This document shows, in pieces, positions 1 to 7,767 of a stretch of DNA of 34,552 nucleotides. The notes beneath the pieces were generated by a model. The model was given only the letters and a program-made list of their open reading frames with translations. It made no database searches and was not told the DNA's origin. The translations under genes and the position numbers were made by a program. Position 1 is the first letter of the stretch, and the number at the start of each line of letters is the position of its first letter. Source of the stretch: an uncultured Clostridia bacterium (lineage in GTDB: Bacteria; Bacillota; Clostridia; JAAYHZ01); the NCBI GenBank assembly GCA_937894465.1, contig CALCRE010000017.1:1-34552 (forward strand). The letters run 5' to 3'.

Positions 1-17
1 AATGGAAGCGTAGGAAA

Positions 18-227
18 ATGCTAGGAAACAAGCAAAAAATATATGATGAATTTAAAGCAAGTGCTGTAAAAATGGTTATTGAAAATGGTAGGGCAATCAG
101 TGAGGTTTGCAAGAGTTTAGATATATCAGAGCCAGCCCTTAGGCGTTGGCTCGCAACTGCAAAAGAACCTGAAGGCAGTGATAAGTCAAGAATAATGGAT
201 ACTATTTTTCCAAAGACAAGTTTATAG
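18..227 (+). pseudogene. IS3-family transposase OrfA, N-terminal fragment
   Basis: The first ~53 codons read as the N-terminal helix-turn-helix of an IS3-family OrfA: a KQKIYDEFKASAVKMV-like start, then AISEVCKSLDISEPALRRW. In intact elements this domain binds the IS ends and is followed by a leucine zipper and the frameshifted OrfB integrase. Here the frame loses family resemblance after about position 180 and stops at 225-227. No DDE integrase and no right end follow. It is therefore a fragment joined to unrelated DNA, not an active insertion sequence. The family call rests on the HTH pattern only. Confidence 0.7.
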
Positions 228-325
228 AAGAAAGAAGAGTAATCTATAAAGTAGATGAAACTGGTTATTGGACAATGTGTTTCGAAGAAGAATATATGCC
301 ACAAATCAAGCAAATAGTTATATGA
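185..325 (+). pseudogene. 3' remnant of an unidentified gene fused to the IS3 fragment
   Basis: A second frame is open from 185 to the TGA at 323-325 and overlaps the end of the OrfA fragment. It encodes about 46 residues with ordinary protein character (YYFSKDKFIEERR, then GYWTMCFEEEYMPQIKQ). It has no start codon or ribosome binding site of its own, so it looks like the C-terminal piece of a gene whose 5' part was lost at the IS3 junction near 180-190. I do not recognise the family. Confidence 0.35.
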
Positions 326-367
326 GCAGTAGAATATACGGGGGTCAATATTTGCCGGTGTCAGACA

Positions 368-625
368 GTGCGCCAAGGTTAAGGGCGTAGAATATAGTGG
401 GTGGGAATCCCACTGAGCAAGATTTAGCAAACCGCTCCTAGCGAGTCTTGGACATTATGGGGCAACTTATAATGTTAAGCATAGACAGTTAGATAGTAGG
501 CGGTAATCGTAAAAGTGAAGGATCGAGCCCCGAGTAGGCGTGGAAAATTATTATTTAACATGAATAATGAATGTGAAGAGCCCGTTGCGTAAATAGCGTA
601 CTGCTAAATTCTAAAAGTTTAGCAG
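368..625 (+). ncRNA. Probable group II intron 5' (domain I) remnant
   Basis: The stretch begins with GTGCGCC at 368, matching the GUGYG 5' end of group II introns. It then shows structured, non-coding segments: an AGTGGG/CCCACT hairpin (396-401/409-414), an ACATTAT/ATAATGT hairpin (452-458/469-475), then a TTAAGCATAGACAG segment and a GTAATCGTAAAAGTGAAG segment typical of domain I, and GAAGAGCCCGTTGCGTAAAT near 576. No intron-encoded reverse transcriptase or recognisable domain V follows. The stretch ends in a CTGCTAAA/TTTAGCAG hairpin (601-608/618-625) that may not be part of the intron. The call is from memory of intron-like motifs, not from a covariance model. Confidence 0.42.
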
Positions 626-776
626 TTTAAATTACTTACCAGGTCATTTGAAGTGTAACGTTTTAGCTGGTTTTTCTGTGTTTTCTAAGGACAAGATAAA
701 ATCCTTGTTAAGAATCAATAATAATAATATCAGTTCGGAACATCCCTCAATAACACAGAAAGCTATAGGTGACTGA

Positions 777-1217
777 GAAAAATATGCAACATATAAGAAT
801 GGGAAATCTAGGTGTGAGGTATTTGAAAATACGGTTATAAAATGGGTTGTTCATATTAAAGAATATGTTGAAGTTGTCTCAAACCTAAACTCCGAAACTA
901 TACTTGAATTGGGTACCGGTGCGTGATTCGGTACATGTTCTTTATTAAAGTCAGGATTAAAAGGCAAATTATTTACAATCGATATTGATTATGCAGCTGT
1001 AAAAAATGCCGAAGGTTTGGGAAAATATTTTGGTGTGGAAGATAAGATTAACCCTATTGTAGCTAATTTCTGGTACCTTCCGTTTAAAGACCAATCAATA
1101 GATAATATATGTTCATACTATGGATTAGACGAGTCCAGGGAAACTCGGCATGTTTTAAGTGAAATTAGTCGGATATTAAGATGTGACGGCAAATCCACAT
1201 ACATGGCATCAACCTGA
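777..1217 (+). pseudogene. SAM-dependent methyltransferase remnant, interrupted by TGA
   Basis: One reading frame gives a class I methyltransferase N-terminal half: motif I LELGTGA-stop-FGTCSLLKSG, then LFTIDIDYAAVKNAE (motif II, acidic end of beta-2), then an FWYLPFKDQSIDNICSYYGL-like motif III/IV region and a ...ISRILRCDGK motif V. The TGA at 924-926 sits exactly where the second glycine of GTGxG is expected (GGA to TGA, a single substitution). No ATG or ribosome binding site precedes the frame, and the product ends early at 1215-1217. Start lost, nonsense mutation and 3' truncation make this a decayed gene. The substrate cannot be told. Confidence 0.65.
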
Positions 1218-1667
1218 TTGCAAGAGACGATGGTACTAAACTTTTACCTGTTCAACGCCCACGGTGATGTTACGGCACTTACGGATGCAGTCTGAACGAT
1301 AACCAAGAGTTATGACTATGATGCATTCGGTAATGAAACGAATCCGAATGCAGCTGATGATAACCAGTTCCGCTATTGCGGTGAATACTTTGACAAAGAA
1401 ACCGGAACGATTTATCTTAGGGCACGGTATTATGACCCTGCTATAGGTAGGTTCATTACTGAGGATAGCTATAGTGGAGATATTAAAGATCCGCTGAGTT
1501 TGAATCTTTACATGTATGGGCACAATAACCCGGTAATGTTTGTTGATCAGAGCGGTAATGTAATTAAAATTACAAATAGTTATGATAATCCCCAAATTCA
1601 AAATTTTGCATTTAACAACTTGCAAATGCCAACTGACCAATTTTTATTTTCCTTTGTAGACGCATAA
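1218..1667 (+). pseudogene. RHS-repeat / wall-associated protein C-terminal core remnant
   Basis: The frame continues directly from the methyltransferase remnant and reads as the RHS-associated core: FYLFNAHGDVTALTDAV, then (after a TGA at 1293-1295) SYDYDAFGNET, FRYCGEYFDKETG, IYLRARYYDPAIGRF and LNLYMYGHNNPVMFVDQSG, stopping at 1665-1667. These are hallmark residues of the RHS core that precedes variable toxin tips in polymorphic toxin systems. About 30 residues follow the core and resemble no known tip. The 5' repeat region is missing and the frame holds a stop, so it is a displaced 3' end of a once larger rhs gene. Confidence 0.8.
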
Positions 1668-1995
1668 CTTTTACTTGATTGGTGAGAAGTTGTATGTAAA
1701 TGTAAAATGATAATACTGTTAAGCCATATCAAACCCTCGTTTTATACCGTCTACTTTGGTTATATCAACTATGTTTCCCCGAATTATCAAATCAGTCGAA
1801 AACCAATGCTCATAAATAAATGAATTAATCTGTTTCTATTTCAGCTATTCTATTTGAGTATTCCACAAAATCACTTGGGACTTACATGGAATTCGTAATT
1901 CTCCTTCTTTCTTTACATATTATTTGCCTCCATAGAGGATTCCTCAAACTATTCGTAGTATTCCTGCTTGATACTCTCGCTTATTCCTTAAAAAC
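1668..1995. other. AT-rich gap with no intact gene
   Basis: No ORF with a ribosome binding site is present. On the minus strand a short frame (about 1896 down to 1835) reads VPSDFVEYSNRIAEIETD before a stop, with further stops after it, which could be a decayed gene, perhaps an immunity-type gene next to the rhs tip. I see no promoter or repeat I would defend. Confidence 0.3.
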
Positions 1996-3909
1996 TCACT
2001 CGTACAATATGTTCTTAATGTTGCGCTCATTAATTATGTAGATGAGGTAGTCCGGTTTGGCTTGGGCTATTTGGTTAATGTCGAAGGTGTAATCCCACAT
2101 GGACTGCCAAGTTAACTTCGAGAAGCGATCCGTCACGAAGTTGAAAATAGGACCACAGAAGGAGTCACGTAAGACATATCCGCTCGGAAGATTCAGGTCG
2201 GTCAGGTTGCTTGCCGTGGTCTGCTTCTTGTTGGTGATGTCGTGGTCTATCACCAAGCTGTTGCCGTTATAGAGATTTCGAAAGCCTCCCGGCGGTTGGA
2301 ATTTGAATTTGACAAATGCGGAGTATTCCTTGAGCACATCGCGTCCTAAGCCTAGAGTATGATATATGTCACCGAAGTTAACTTTTTTGTTATAGAACTC
2401 AAAGTCACTTGAGGGGCGCGGAGCGGCATCGGGGAATTTTTTAGCAATGTGTTTCATCAGCTCGATGTAGCCAAAGTAAGCGCCGTAGTCAGTCCAGTGG
2501 GAATCGGTGCGGTGGTATATCTTGAAAGGGTCGTTTTTGTGGGCGAACATTACATCCCTAAGGTCGATCACAGTGATGCCTACTTCATCCATGGCTTTAT
2601 TGAACTGGTCAGTCAAGGTCACGCCTGTGGTCTGCTCAAGATAGGAGGGGACTTCCTCGGCGTAGATCCGCATGGGTGAGGGGACCATCAGAACGATTAT
2701 TTCGGTGTCTAGGTTCTTGGAACGCAGGGCATCAACCTTTTTGGAGTAACGTTCTTTTAAGCTCTCTATCTCGTTGTCTTTCAACACATTGCTACCTGTG
2801 AAACCGGGGATGCAGTCTTGAAACCAGCTGAAATAATTGTTGCCCACTACTACGCCGAATACACCGCTGTCTTTGTACAAGGTGATACCTTCCTGGGGTT
2901 GCACAATGAACTTAACTGTGTCGCTTTCGGCTTTGCCGGGGATAGTAGCCGTCATGTAGAGTACCGACAACTTCTCGGGGTCGATGGGCACTTCTACCAG
3001 CCAGTCGCCGTAGTCGCTGCGGGATTTGATCTCCTCGGTGCCGCCGCGAACGTTTATTACTGCACCTTCCTCACAGGAGCCACCTAACAGAAACATAGTA
3101 TTATGGGTGTATTTGCAAACGGTGATGTTAGGAATCTCGGTGATCTGATCCGGCGGCAGGTTCTTCTTTGGCTCGGGCTCCAACATTGTTAAATCTAAGC
3201 TGTTTACGGATTGTAATTGTACGACATCGACAGAGTCTATTGAGAAGTCAAACTCCGGTTCGGTAATCACCTCACCCGGGTCGGCAATGATGTCGGTATT
3301 GACCTGTGCCTTGCCTTCGAACAGTTCGTCGATGGCCAGCTGAGCCTTGTCATTGTCGGTGGTGGCCAACATAATGGCATAGTTACCGATGGTGAAAATG
3401 CGAGCATTGCGTATCAACGGTAAATCCACGGAGTTGTAGAACTCAAGGTCGGGGCCGTCCTGGCGGCTGCGGCGCGCCTGTAAATACTCTCCGGCTTGGA
3501 CGAGGTTAGCTGCTTCTTTGACCTTGAGTACGTCTACTTCAAAGGCATACCAACCTTTGGGCACATAAAAGGCATAATCGGAGAGCAAATCCATCACGGG
3601 ATCGGCGTCCATCTTACCTGTGATCAGCCATCCGCTGCGCTCGGGTTCGAAATACTCAGGTGCATCCTTTGACGCACCGAGATAATACCTGGTCATAGGA
3701 GACAGCTCCTGCCCCTCGAAAACGGACATGATCGCATCGGCAATTTCCTTTGCCGACAGGTCCGGTAGCTCAACTGAGGTTGTAGGAGTATCGGAACTGC
3801 CCGGTTGAGATGACTCTACAGGCTGGCCGTTACTTAGTTTCATGCATCCCGATAAAACAAAAAGCACAGTTAAAACTAAAAGAAGTGCCACACTTCGTAT
3901 TCTAATCAT
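1996..3909 (-). CDS. Lipoprotein: DUF4358-like, Ig-like and AlgX/DHHW-type SGNH-like domains
   Basis: The 637-residue product starts with a lipoprotein signal (hydrophobic residues 7-20, lipobox L-S-G-C with Cys22), so it is probably anchored outside the membrane. Residues ~50-200 resemble the DUF4358 domain (YAFEVDVLKVKEAAN, LIRNARIFTIGNYAIML). Residues ~258-338 look like a bacterial Ig-like beta domain (GGSCEEGAVINVRGG, GDWLVEVP, ATIPGKAESD). Residues ~350-637 resemble the AlgX/AlgJ/DHHW SGNH-like fold with a D469-S-H471-W472 motif (RTDSHWTDYGAYFGY), the likely Asp-His of O-acetyl transfer. It is the last gene of the MBOAT cassette, 35 nt after the DHHW gene. Likely role: placing acetyl groups delivered by the MBOAT protein onto an extracellular polysaccharide. 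Domain borders are estimates by eye. Confidence 0.8.
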   Translation of the reverse strand: MIRIRSVALLLVLTVLFVLSGCMKLSNGQPVESSQPGSSDTPTTSVELPDLSAKEIADAIMSVFEGQELSPMTRYYLGASKDAPEYFEPERSGWLITGKMDADPVMDLLSDYAFYVPKGWYAFEVDVLKVKEAANLVQAGEYLQARRSRQDGPDLEFYNSVDLPLIRNARIFTIGNYAIMLATTDNDKAQLAIDELFEGKAQVNTDIIADPGEVITEPEFDFSIDSVDVVQLQSVNSLDLTMLEPEPKKNLPPDQITEIPNITVCKYTHNTMFLLGGSCEEGAVINVRGGTEEIKSRSDYGDWLVEVPIDPEKLSVLYMTATIPGKAESDTVKFIVQPQEGITLYKDSGVFGVVVGNNYFSWFQDCIPGFTGSNVLKDNEIESLKERYSKKVDALRSKNLDTEIIVLMVPSPMRIYAEEVPSYLEQTTGVTLTDQFNKAMDEVGITVIDLRDVMFAHKNDPFKIYHRTDSHWTDYGAYFGYIELMKHIAKKFPDAAPRPSSDFEFYNKKVNFGDIYHTLGLGRDVLKEYSAFVKFKFQPPGGFRNLYNGNSLVIDHDITNKKQTTASNLTDLNLPSGYVLRDSFCGPIFNFVTDRFSKLTWQSMWDYTFDINQIAQAKPDYLIYIINERNIKNILYE

Positions 3910-3944
3910 GGTTTAATCCTTTCGTATATGCCGGTAAGCTTTAG

Positions 3945-5633
3945 CTACTCCGGCATTATGGTAATAATTTCGTTGGACAAGTCTGTGTAGTCGTAGCCGG
4001 CCGGGAAATTGAATGCTCCCGTGCCTTTCGTTATATACATGTCTATAAACGTTTCCACCACTCCGGTGATGCCTGCCTGGGCAGTTGATTGCATGTAGAG
4101 GTTGTTACCCTCTACCGAGATATTGATCAAACCTTCAACGGGTAGGCCTGTGTCAGCCAGAATGATGGCACGGTCATAATTTTCGTACTTGCTTGAGGTC
4201 TCCATTTTCAGGTCATAGCCCGTCTTTTCTAATATGGTGTCATGGAGGAGCTTTGCGGCGCCGTTGTAGCCACCCGGTTTATTGGGATACACAATGGTGT
4301 AGTCCTTAATAGAGTTGCCATTAACCTGTATGTCGCTGATGGGGTAAATGCTCCTGGAATAGGCAACCAATGCTTGGTCAGCTCCGTAGTATAGGTTACC
4401 ATAAATTGCGTTCTGGCAGAGGTTTTCCATGTTGCCTATTACCAGTACGCGGCTGATACCTTCTTGTAATACCAGTTTGGGGACTGATTCGGAATAATAA
4501 CGCAGGTCGAGGATCACCAGGTCGTAATGCATGGCTAAAAACGGCACCATGGAATGAGCGAAACTGTCCTTCATAACCAGTAACTTCTCGCGCTTTTGAC
4601 CGTCGGCTCGAGTGATGTCCACCCTGCCGTTGTTGCCGCTGATGAAAGAGGAATATTTATCTTTTTTATCCAGGTAGCTGCGATCGTAAAAACCTTTAAA
4701 GCTGATACCGGTGTCTTCAATTGTCGTTATGTAATCCTCGTCGCCTTCATATCGGAAATAATCCATGATGTCAGGCTTGATCCACTTCATGCCGGCCTTG
4801 CTCCATGTAGTGCCGTAGAAGCGGGAGGACACCTGCTCTACTGTGAATGCGGAAAGGGCTGCCGGCTGGAACCCCTTGTCTTTGAAGGATTTGATAATTT
4901 CGGCGTAGGCATAATAGGCGCCCAACGTGGTCCAATGGTGATCGGTGCGGTAGTACAGAGGACCTGATTCTTGCTCGCCGTCGATGATTGCTCTCATGGG
5001 GTCCAAAAGGTTTATATATTGCATGCTTGTGTAGTCATCGGCAACATATTGTGTGTATTCCCAGAGCTGACTAACCTGTGTTTTAGGGAAGGTGACAGGT
5101 AGGTAGCTATTCATGGCTTCGTAGGTACGCCCGGCAATAGCCAGTGTCACAGGCACGTCCATCTGCTTCATTACATCGGCAAAAGCGCCGATAGGGCGGA
5201 GGTTCTCCTCCAACGCTGTGTAATCGGGTGCGGGGGGACGTGTGATTAAATATCCGTCGCTGCCGAGTATAATCGAATTGTTTTCCTGCTTCCCCAGGGC
5301 GATTTCGGTGTAGCCCTTGATACCTATGAATAAGTCTCGGGCGGGAAACTGGTCGGCATAGTATTTTGCGATGTCGGCAGTGTAACTGCCATCAAGCAGC
5401 CTGCCCAGGGGCTTGCCGGGAGAAGAAATCACGGGCCTTTGCTGTAGGGCGCGGTTCTCCTGATCTGAAAAGGCTTTGTCGGGCAGGATTACAAATATGA
5501 CAGCCATGGCGAATATCACCGCCAGGAAGGTAAACACAGTCAGCATATCGATGATACGCGACCGAGGCGCACATCGCATTTGTATGTCAAGCAGGATATC
5601 CTGCTCGGTATTTTTTTCGGGTCTATTATTCAT
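3945..5633 (-). CDS. DHHW-family membrane protein (AlgJ/AlgX-like O-acetylation partner)
   Basis: The 562-residue product has one N-terminal membrane anchor (residues ~27-50) and then an extracellular SGNH-like domain. The catalytic-type motif is T-D231-H232-H233-W234 followed by TTLGAYYAY, which names the DHHW family. Upstream blocks FSDQENRALQQRP, DQFPARD and GSDGYLI are typical of Firmicutes members, and a second block with LLVMKDSFAHS lies near residue 345, the usual Ser/Asp region of the fold. In alginate and cellulose acetylation systems such proteins work with an MBOAT acyltransferase; here the MBOAT gene lies 48 nt upstream on the same strand. The acceptor polysaccharide is unknown. 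Residues ~440-562 are less conserved and have no assigned role. Confidence 0.85.
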   Translation of the reverse strand: MNNRPEKNTEQDILLDIQMRCAPRSRIIDMLTVFTFLAVIFAMAVIFVILPDKAFSDQENRALQQRPVISSPGKPLGRLLDGSYTADIAKYYADQFPARDLFIGIKGYTEIALGKQENNSIILGSDGYLITRPPAPDYTALEENLRPIGAFADVMKQMDVPVTLAIAGRTYEAMNSYLPVTFPKTQVSQLWEYTQYVADDYTSMQYINLLDPMRAIIDGEQESGPLYYRTDHHWTTLGAYYAYAEIIKSFKDKGFQPAALSAFTVEQVSSRFYGTTWSKAGMKWIKPDIMDYFRYEGDEDYITTIEDTGISFKGFYDRSYLDKKDKYSSFISGNNGRVDITRADGQKREKLLVMKDSFAHSMVPFLAMHYDLVILDLRYYSESVPKLVLQEGISRVLVIGNMENLCQNAIYGNLYYGADQALVAYSRSIYPISDIQVNGNSIKDYTIVYPNKPGGYNGAAKLLHDTILEKTGYDLKMETSSKYENYDRAIILADTGLPVEGLINISVEGNNLYMQSTAQAGITGVVETFIDMYITKGTGAFNFPAGYDYTDLSNEIITIMPE

Positions 5634-5681
5634 GCTATCGAAAACTCTCCTTCATAATATTTATATTCACTCGAAGAGGCG

Positions 5682-7100
5682 TTAAAATCTGAAATAAAGG
5701 AAGGGATTGTATGAGGAATCGACAAGATAAGACAATCCCAACACCAGAACAGCAGCTCCGGCAACATAGGCTGCAACCCTGACCCACATGTACTTCTCGT
5801 AAAAGCGGTAGAACAGCCTTCGGGGCTGCGGGATGGAAGCCAACACGCATATGATGATAAAGGGCAGGAAACGCGTGATGTTGTAGAAGTCAAGCTGCGA
5901 GATGGAGGCCATGGTGCCTACACCGAACATGTTGCCCAGATATACTATACCAGCGGATAAATCTTCGAACACAAACAGCAACCATCCGAAAAGTATGAAA
6001 AACAATGCATACAGATGCTGGAAAAACACCGGTAGTTTGACAAGAATTTTATGCAGCACCTGCTTTTCAATCACCAGCAGTACAAAGTAGTATAAGCCCC
6101 AAAGTATGTAATTCCAGCTTGCCCCGTGCCATAAACCTGTAAGAAGCCAAACAATCAACAGGTTGCGGATATTAATAATTGTGGAGCAACGACTGCCTCC
6201 CAACGGAAAATAGACATATTCGCGAAACCAAGTGGACAGCGACATATGCCACCGTCTCCAAAAATCGGTGATTGAGCGGGCTATGTAGGGGTAATTAAAG
6301 TTCTCAAGGAACTTAAAGCCGATCATCTTTCCCAAGCCGATGGCCATGTCGGAATAGCCTGAGAAGTCGAAATAAATTTGGAAGGCATAGCAAATCATAC
6401 CGATCCACGCGCCCATCACCGTACGCTCGCTCAACGGGATCGCCGACTGGGCGTTCCAAATCTCTCCGGCTACGTTGGCCAGTAGAATCTTCTTAGCAAA
6501 TCCGGCAAAAAATGTACGAACGCCCGATGCGAACAAAGCGATGTTTTCCTCACGCTTTCGCAACATCTCGTCCACGTCGGTATAGCGCACGATGGGTCCT
6601 GCTATAAGCTGGGGATATAGTGTAACATAGGCGCCAAAGGTGGCGACGTTTTTCTGGACCCTGGCGTCGCGGCGGTAAACGTCAATTACATAGCTGAGGG
6701 CTTGAAAGGTGTAGAATGAGATACCGATAGGAAGTTCAAGATGAAGCAGTGGCAACCCGTCAAGTCCGGGAATGAGCCGCAGATTGCTCACTATGAAGTC
6801 GTAATACTTAAAGAACCCCAGTATACCCAAATTAATCACGATCGCCGCAATCAACACACCCTTGGCTTTCAAAGGCTGCGTATCGAGGTATTTATCGATG
6901 TAATAACCACAGATATAGTCCACTATAATGGTGGCTATCATTAAAAATACATAAACCGGTTCGCCCCAGCCGTAGAAAATAAGGCTGGTGACCAACAGTA
7001 CGACGTTGCGCCACTTGAGGTGCTTTTTGGGAACGGTGAAATACAGAAGCAGCGTAACCGGCAGAAACAAGAACAGGAACTCCAAACTGGAAAAAACCAT
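5682..7100 (-). CDS. MBOAT-family O-acyltransferase (AlgI/DltB-like)
   Basis: The frame is open to 7151, but the start at 7100 is preferred: it gives the family's usual MVFSSLEFLFLFLPV start and has an AAAGGA ribosome binding site 6-7 nt upstream. The 472-residue product has about ten membrane segments. Diagnostic motifs are LPIGISFYTFQALSYVIDVYR (~123-143), a YFDFSGYSDMAIG block, FWRRWHMSLSTWFREYVY (~280-297, His285) and LTGLWHGASWNY with the invariant His at 325. MBOAT proteins move an acyl group, usually acetyl, from a cytoplasmic donor across the membrane. It heads a three-gene minus-strand operon with two DHHW/AlgX-type partners, which supports secondary-polymer or exopolysaccharide O-acetylation. 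There is no dlt or alg biosynthesis gene nearby, so the target polymer is open. Confidence 0.93.
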   Translation of the reverse strand: MVFSSLEFLFLFLPVTLLLYFTVPKKHLKWRNVVLLVTSLIFYGWGEPVYVFLMIATIIVDYICGYYIDKYLDTQPLKAKGVLIAAIVINLGILGFFKYYDFIVSNLRLIPGLDGLPLLHLELPIGISFYTFQALSYVIDVYRRDARVQKNVATFGAYVTLYPQLIAGPIVRYTDVDEMLRKREENIALFASGVRTFFAGFAKKILLANVAGEIWNAQSAIPLSERTVMGAWIGMICYAFQIYFDFSGYSDMAIGLGKMIGFKFLENFNYPYIARSITDFWRRWHMSLSTWFREYVYFPLGGSRCSTIINIRNLLIVWLLTGLWHGASWNYILWGLYYFVLLVIEKQVLHKILVKLPVFFQHLYALFFILFGWLLFVFEDLSAGIVYLGNMFGVGTMASISQLDFYNITRFLPFIIICVLASIPQPRRLFYRFYEKYMWVRVAAYVAGAAVLVLGLSYLVDSSYNPFLYFRF

Positions 7101-7225
7101 GTGTAAATCCTTTCGTGCTAAGTAACAGTTCGTAAAATTCTTTTGCGTCACTCATTAAAAAATACAAGAGCCTCGGTGCGTATTCCGATTGATCCGGATG
7201 GCAATTTTGAAGGCATCAACTTAAT

Positions 7226-7282
7226 CTTACAACTGTAAGGTATATTTTTCAATAGTCTGAAAGCATTTTCAATAGTTTGAAA
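7226..7282. repeat. Palindrome plus 20-bp-spaced direct repeats, possible operator
   Basis: CTTACA-AC-TGTAAG lies at 7226-7239. It is followed by TTTTCAATAGTYTGAAA at 7246-7262 and again at 7266-7282, and a third partial copy (AATAGTTTAA) at 7281-7290. The 20-bp period is two helical turns, placing the repeats on one face of the helix about 150 bp upstream of the MBOAT start. This would suit a tandem-site activator, but no cognate regulator is visible nearby. Confidence 0.35.
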
Positions 7283-7445
7283 TAGTTTAATGATGGAAAA
7301 TGTTATTTATACATTATAAACATACAAAAATACATATGAAATTAATAAAAATAACATCTGGTTTAAAAACTTCGTTATAGCCTTATTGGATTTTCCCCGA
7401 TATATTATGGTTTAAAATTGACGGCATTTCTCGAAAAGTAATTAG

Positions 7446-7490
7446 AAGCCTGAATAAAACAATTCCAAAGGATCGGCGTGCAGGCTTTTT
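7446..7490 (+). terminator. Terminator-like hairpin upstream of the SAM switch
   Basis: AAGCCTG (7446-7452) pairs with CAGGCTT (7481-7487) and runs into five T residues (7486-7490) on the plus strand. The loop is long (28 nt) and no plus-strand gene ends just before it, so it may be the relic of a lost gene or may insulate the riboswitch unit from the left. Confidence 0.35.
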
Positions 7491-7561
7491 CTCACAAAGA
7501 GGGACCCGACATAAGCAAATGGATTGAGGTATTATTGATTTACCAAAAGGTTGGTTAGTTC

Positions 7562-7590
7562 TTGTGTAAAGTCTGAATTTATGCTAACAT
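7562..7590 (+). promoter_or_regulatory. Promoter of the SAM-riboswitch transcript
   Basis: The -35 is TTGTGT (7562-7567), then a 17-nt spacer, then TGC-TAACAT with an extended -10 TG at 7582-7583 and the -10 hexamer at 7585-7590. The predicted start near 7597 lies about a dozen nt before the aptamer. Confidence 0.55.
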
Positions 7591-7609
7591 AAGTTAAAAT
7601 CATATATTT

Positions 7610-7695
7610 CTTATCAAGAGTGACGGTAGAGAGTTAGCTCAGTGACCGCACACCAACCTGCTATAAAGTAAGGTGGTAATGCTAACATCGATGAG
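7610..7695 (+). ncRNA. SAM riboswitch aptamer (S-box / SAM-I type, compact variant)
   Basis: The aptamer opens with CTTATCAAGAG, the S-box signature. P1 is CTTATC (7610-7615) with GATGAG (7690-7695). P2 is CGGT (7624-7627) with ACCG (7645-7648), and GAG/CTC (7631-7633/7638-7640) caps it with GA and TGA elements suited to a kink-turn. The loop TTAGC (7634-7638) can form the family pseudoknot with GCTAA (7681-7685). P3 is ACCAACCT (7652-7659) with AGGTGGT (7671-7677). The core is recognisable but shifted from the usual (CCAACC for GCAACC, AGGTGGTAATG for AGGTGCTAA), and the P4 hairpin that normally follows the pseudoknot strand is missing. SAM binding should stabilise P1. A SAM-IV or SAM-I/IV relative is possible. 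Confidence 0.83.
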
Positions 7696-7728
7696 GAGAA
7701 CAACAAGGCTCCTCCAAGGGCTTTTTTT
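7693..7728 (+). terminator. Riboswitch expression platform: terminator and antiterminator
   Basis: Terminator: AAGGCUC (7705-7711) pairs with GGGCUUU (7718-7724), loop of 6 nt, running into seven T residues (7722-7728). Antiterminator: GAGGAG (7693-7698) pairs with CTCCTC (7709-7714), which destroys the terminator. GAGGAG also shares 7693-7695 with the 3' strand of aptamer P1. With SAM bound, P1 holds that strand and the terminator forms (off). Without SAM the antiterminator forms (on). This is the classic S-box off-switch logic, read directly from base pairing. Confidence 0.8.
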
Positions 7729-7767
7729 ATTACCTTAATTCTTGACAGGGAAAGAACGGAGGAGTAC

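Larger units (their letters stand above)
7101..7561. other. Intergenic region upstream of the acetylation operon
   Basis: No gene is supported. It holds a short palindrome CTTACA-AC-TGTAAG (7226-7239), direct repeats at 7246-7282 and a terminator-like hairpin at 7446-7490, each listed separately where useful. The minus-strand operon promoter should lie within about 7150-7290, but no clear -35/-10 pair stands out. Confidence 0.4.

Noticed and set aside
924..1295. Two in-frame TGA codons (924, 1293) in recognisable proteins, suggesting TGA recoding or selenocysteine.
   Set aside because: TGA ends several intact genes in the window (for example the CPBP protease, HD and GH36 genes), the first TGA replaces a motif I glycine, no SECIS-like hairpin was seen, and both genes are truncated anyway.
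1236..1640. Minus-strand 134-codon ORF.
   Set aside because: It is the antisense shadow of the RHS core, whose motifs are read on the plus strand.
7610..7728. T-box leader instead of a SAM riboswitch.
   Set aside because: No T-box bulge sequence (TGGNACCGCG-like) is present, while the S-box opening, P1, pseudoknot and P1-overlapping antiterminator all fit.
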